DNA of 64,000 bases from Paenibacillus xylanilyticus (lineage in GTDB: Bacteria; Bacillota; Bacilli; Paenibacillales; Paenibacillaceae): contig NZ_JABMCB010000187.1 of assembly GCF_013359935.1 (NCBI RefSeq), positions 1-64,000 of the forward strand, given 5' to 3'. Positions 61,993 through 64,000 of this stretch are shown piece by piece. How positions within the stretch are numbered: the stretch's first letter is position 1; the number at the start of each line of letters is the position of its first letter. Both the position numbers and the translations under genes were made by a program. The notes under the pieces are model-generated. The model ran no database searches. It was not told where the DNA came from and saw nothing but the letters and a program-made list of their open reading frames with translations.

Positions 61993-64000
61993 ATGAACAA
62001 ACGACCGATGATACCAGAGGACTTATATCACTATCGTTCCATTAGCCAGCCGGTGGTCCATCCGAATGGACAGGTGGCTTACGTGGAGCAGACCATAGAC
62101 CGGCAAAAGAACGAGTATAACACCCGGATTCGGGGAATTTCCCTGGATGGCAGCAATGATGTGGAGCTTACGAATGGCAACAAGGATACGGCGCCGACCT
62201 GGTCACCCGATGGAACGCAGCTCACTTTTTTGCGTCTGGAAGATGGGGGTAAAGGTTTATGGACCCTCGAAGCAGGTTCAACCGAACCAGTTAGGCGTAT
62301 TCCTCCGGAACGTAAAATATTGGATTATGCATGGTCGCCAAGCGGGCAGTATATTGCCTTTACCAGTAAAGTGCAGATGAATGACGTGGAAGGCAAAGAC
62401 GAGCTGAAAAATGAGGAGGCACCCGTACTGCGGGGTAAAAGTTTTGAGCGTACCGCTCCAAAAGCGGAGGGTTCCGGCTGGTGGGATGGGCTATATAGCC
62501 ATCTGTACATTTATGAGATCGCGAGTGGAGAGATCACTTCAATCACATCCGGACAGTGGAATGTCAGCGGGCCTGCATGGTCGCCAGATAGCCAGAGCCT
62601 TGCCTTTATTTCCAAGCAGGTGGAGGATGAGGACTCCGATGCAGATCTGTTGTACTTTGCAGATGTATACACCATAGGGCTGGAAGCAAGCCGTCCTTCC
62701 AAAGTAACGGATTCCAGCTTGCTGGTTAGCCAGTTCTCCTATTCACCTGATGGTCAGGTACTCTACCTGATCGCCAGCGACCGAGAGTTTGGGAGCGGCA
62801 GTCATAACAGATTATACGCTGTTCCTGTTCAAGGAGGGATGCCCAAGCTGATCAATACGAAAATGGATATACAGCTTGGTAACGCTGCTCTTGGAGATAT
62901 GAAATCCGCTGGTCCGTCTCCATCACCGATCTGGGATGACAGACATCCGGAACGCGGCATGTATGTACTGGGTACCGATAATGGAAGTGTGGATGTATAC
63001 CGCATTCATGAGAATGGAGACTTTCAATCCATCACCGGAAGTGGTGAGAAGGATGTGTATCAATACACGTTATCACCTGATGGAACGACCCTGGTCATTG
63101 CTGCTCTGACACCGGATCATCCTGCGGAACTGTATCGTGTGGATATAAGCAGCGGCGAAACGTTCCGGCTTACCCGGCGAAACGAAGAATGGGTCACCGG
63201 GCTGGAAGTGAATGTGCCTGAACGAATGGAGTTTACATCCACAGACGGATGGCGTATTCAGGGATGGTTGCTGCAGCCTGCGAAACGTGACCCAAATGTC
63301 AAAACCCCGCTGATTTTGCAGATTCATGGGGGGCCACATGCGATGTATACGGGAACGTTCAGCTTCGAGATGCAGTCTCTTGCAGCACAGGGCTACGCCG
63401 TTCTATGGGTGAATCCACGTGGAAGTATGGGATACGGGCAGGAATTTGCCAGAGCTTGCCGTGGTGATTTTGCTGGCGGAGACTTCCGGGATCTGATGGA
63501 GGCGGTCGATTATGCCCTTGATACATACGAACACCTGGATGAATCACGTCTGGGTGTCGGAGGCGGCAGTTACGGAGGGGTTATGACGAACTGGATTGTT
63601 GCCCACAGCAACCGGTTCAAAGCTGCTGTAACTCAGCGTTGTATTTCCAATTGGCTGTCCATGTACGGTACCAGTGATATAGGCATCTCTTATGTAGAGG
63701 GTGTCATTGGAGGCAATCCGGCAGAGCATGCTGAGCTGCTGTGGTCCCGTTCACCTCTGGCTCATGCACATAAGATTGAAACACCGCTTCTGATCATGCA
63801 TGGAGAGCAAGACTATCGAACCCCGATTGCACAGGCAGAGGAACTCTACACCACACTCAAGCGTTACGGTAAAAAGACCAAACTGATTCGTTATCCAGGG
63901 TCCAATCACTCACTGCTCAAAAGCGGTAAACCTTCATTGCGAGTAGACAGCTTCGAACAGGTCAATGTCTGGTTTAATCAGTATCTTCGAAATGAGGCGG
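61993..64000 (+). CDS. S9C-type prolyl oligopeptidase / acylaminoacyl peptidase (incomplete at window end)
   Basis: At least 669 residues are visible and the gene runs past the window edge without a stop. An N-terminal beta-propeller (about 1-410, repeated YAWSPSGQYIAF- and YSPDGQ-type blades) covers a C-terminal alpha/beta hydrolase with nucleophile S526 in GGGSYGGVM, D607 in HGEQDYRTP and H639 in YPGSNHSLL. It should cut short peptides or remove acylated N-terminal amino acids in the cytoplasm. AAAGGGGA lies 9 bases before the ATG. It completes the peptide salvage operon. Confidence 0.88.
   Translation, partial: MNKRPMIPEDLYHYRSISQPVVHPNGQVAYVEQTIDRQKNEYNTRIRGISLDGSNDVELTNGNKDTAPTWSPDGTQLTFLRLEDGGKGLWTLEAGSTEPVRRIPPERKILDYAWSPSGQYIAFTSKVQMNDVEGKDELKNEEAPVLRGKSFERTAPKAEGSGWWDGLYSHLYIYEIASGEITSITSGQWNVSGPAWSPDSQSLAFISKQVEDEDSDADLLYFADVYTIGLEASRPSKVTDSSLLVSQFSYSPDGQVLYLIASDREFGSGSHNRLYAVPVQGGMPKLINTKMDIQLGNAALGDMKSAGPSPSPIWDDRHPERGMYVLGTDNGSVDVYRIHENGDFQSITGSGEKDVYQYTLSPDGTTLVIAALTPDHPAELYRVDISSGETFRLTRRNEEWVTGLEVNVPERMEFTSTDGWRIQGWLLQPAKRDPNVKTPLILQIHGGPHAMYTGTFSFEMQSLAAQGYAVLWVNPRGSMGYGQEFARACRGDFAGGDFRDLMEAVDYALDTYEHLDESRLGVGGGSYGGVMTNWIVAHSNRFKAAVTQRCISNWLSMYGTSDIGISYVEGVIGGNPAEHAELLWSRSPLAHAHKIETPLLIMHGEQDYRTPIAQAEELYTTLKRYGKKTKLIRYPGSNHSLLKSGKPSLRVDSFEQVNVWFNQYLRNEA

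Overview
The window looks like the chromosome of a Paenibacillus or close relative. The reasons are three sugar importers of the LplB/YtcP/lipoprotein type without their own ATPase, two YesM/YesN-type two-component systems, strong AGGAGG-type ribosome binding sites with many GTG and TTG starts, a CgeB-like protein, a DUF4023 micro-protein, KtrAB and a bacillopeptidase F-like giant protease. This assignment is inference; no rRNA, tRNA or CRISPR array was seen.

Layout. 1-141 is the end of a Tn7-like transposon: TGT terminus, 8 bp, then a 22-bp TnsB-type site with two more copies inward. It has cut a UvrX-type Y-family DNA polymerase gene, leaving its C-terminal part (141-611) followed by an intact YolD-like gene and a small unknown gene. 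1.3-3.9 kb is worn accessory DNA: a secreted protein gene with an apparent frameshift, a small membrane protein, IS3-like debris and a decayed copy of the small unknown gene. 3.9-5.5 kb (minus) is an ECF sigma factor and its membrane anti-sigma factor with a self-type ECF promoter. 5.7-5.9 kb is an IS3-family transposase remnant.

6-12.5 kb is a divergent arabinan pair: secreted GH43 arabinanase (minus) and large GH51 arabinofuranosidase (plus), with a catabolite-control site inside a promoter. 12.6-14.7 kb is ktrAB (minus). 15-22 kb is a sugar importer (two permeases, sensor kinase, AraC-type response regulator, binding lipoprotein). 22.2-29.3 kb is a second such system, with its regulator-kinase pair divergent from its transporter; the intergenic space carries four helically phased repeats. 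29.7-35.3 kb is mixed housekeeping: DUF4023, TrmB regulator, MFS pump, ROK protein, DUF3817, pentapeptide protein, a small secreted peptide and a thioredoxin-like protein.

35.4-41.5 kb is a LacI-controlled importer plus GH30 glycosidase; identical 14-bp palindromes precede both the regulator and the transporter. 41.6-44.4 kb holds a 12-residue-repeat protein and two glycan or surface-associated genes (CgeB-like, WbsX-like). 44.5-46.9 kb is an AraC regulator divergent from a GH29 alpha-L-fucosidase. 47.6-52.8 kb is the giant S8 protease. 53.1-56.2 kb is oxidoreductase / AraC / oxidoreductase. 56.5-64 kb is a FadR-type regulator, M20 amidohydrolase, dipeptide-type importer (binding protein and two permeases) and an S9 peptidase that runs off the window: a peptide or acyl-amino-acid salvage operon.

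Taken together the window is mainly a plant or fungal polysaccharide-scavenging region. Secreted enzymes cut polymers, ATPase-less importers bring in oligomers, cytoplasmic glycosidases finish them, and each unit has its own local regulator. None of the four ABC importers has an ATPase gene here.
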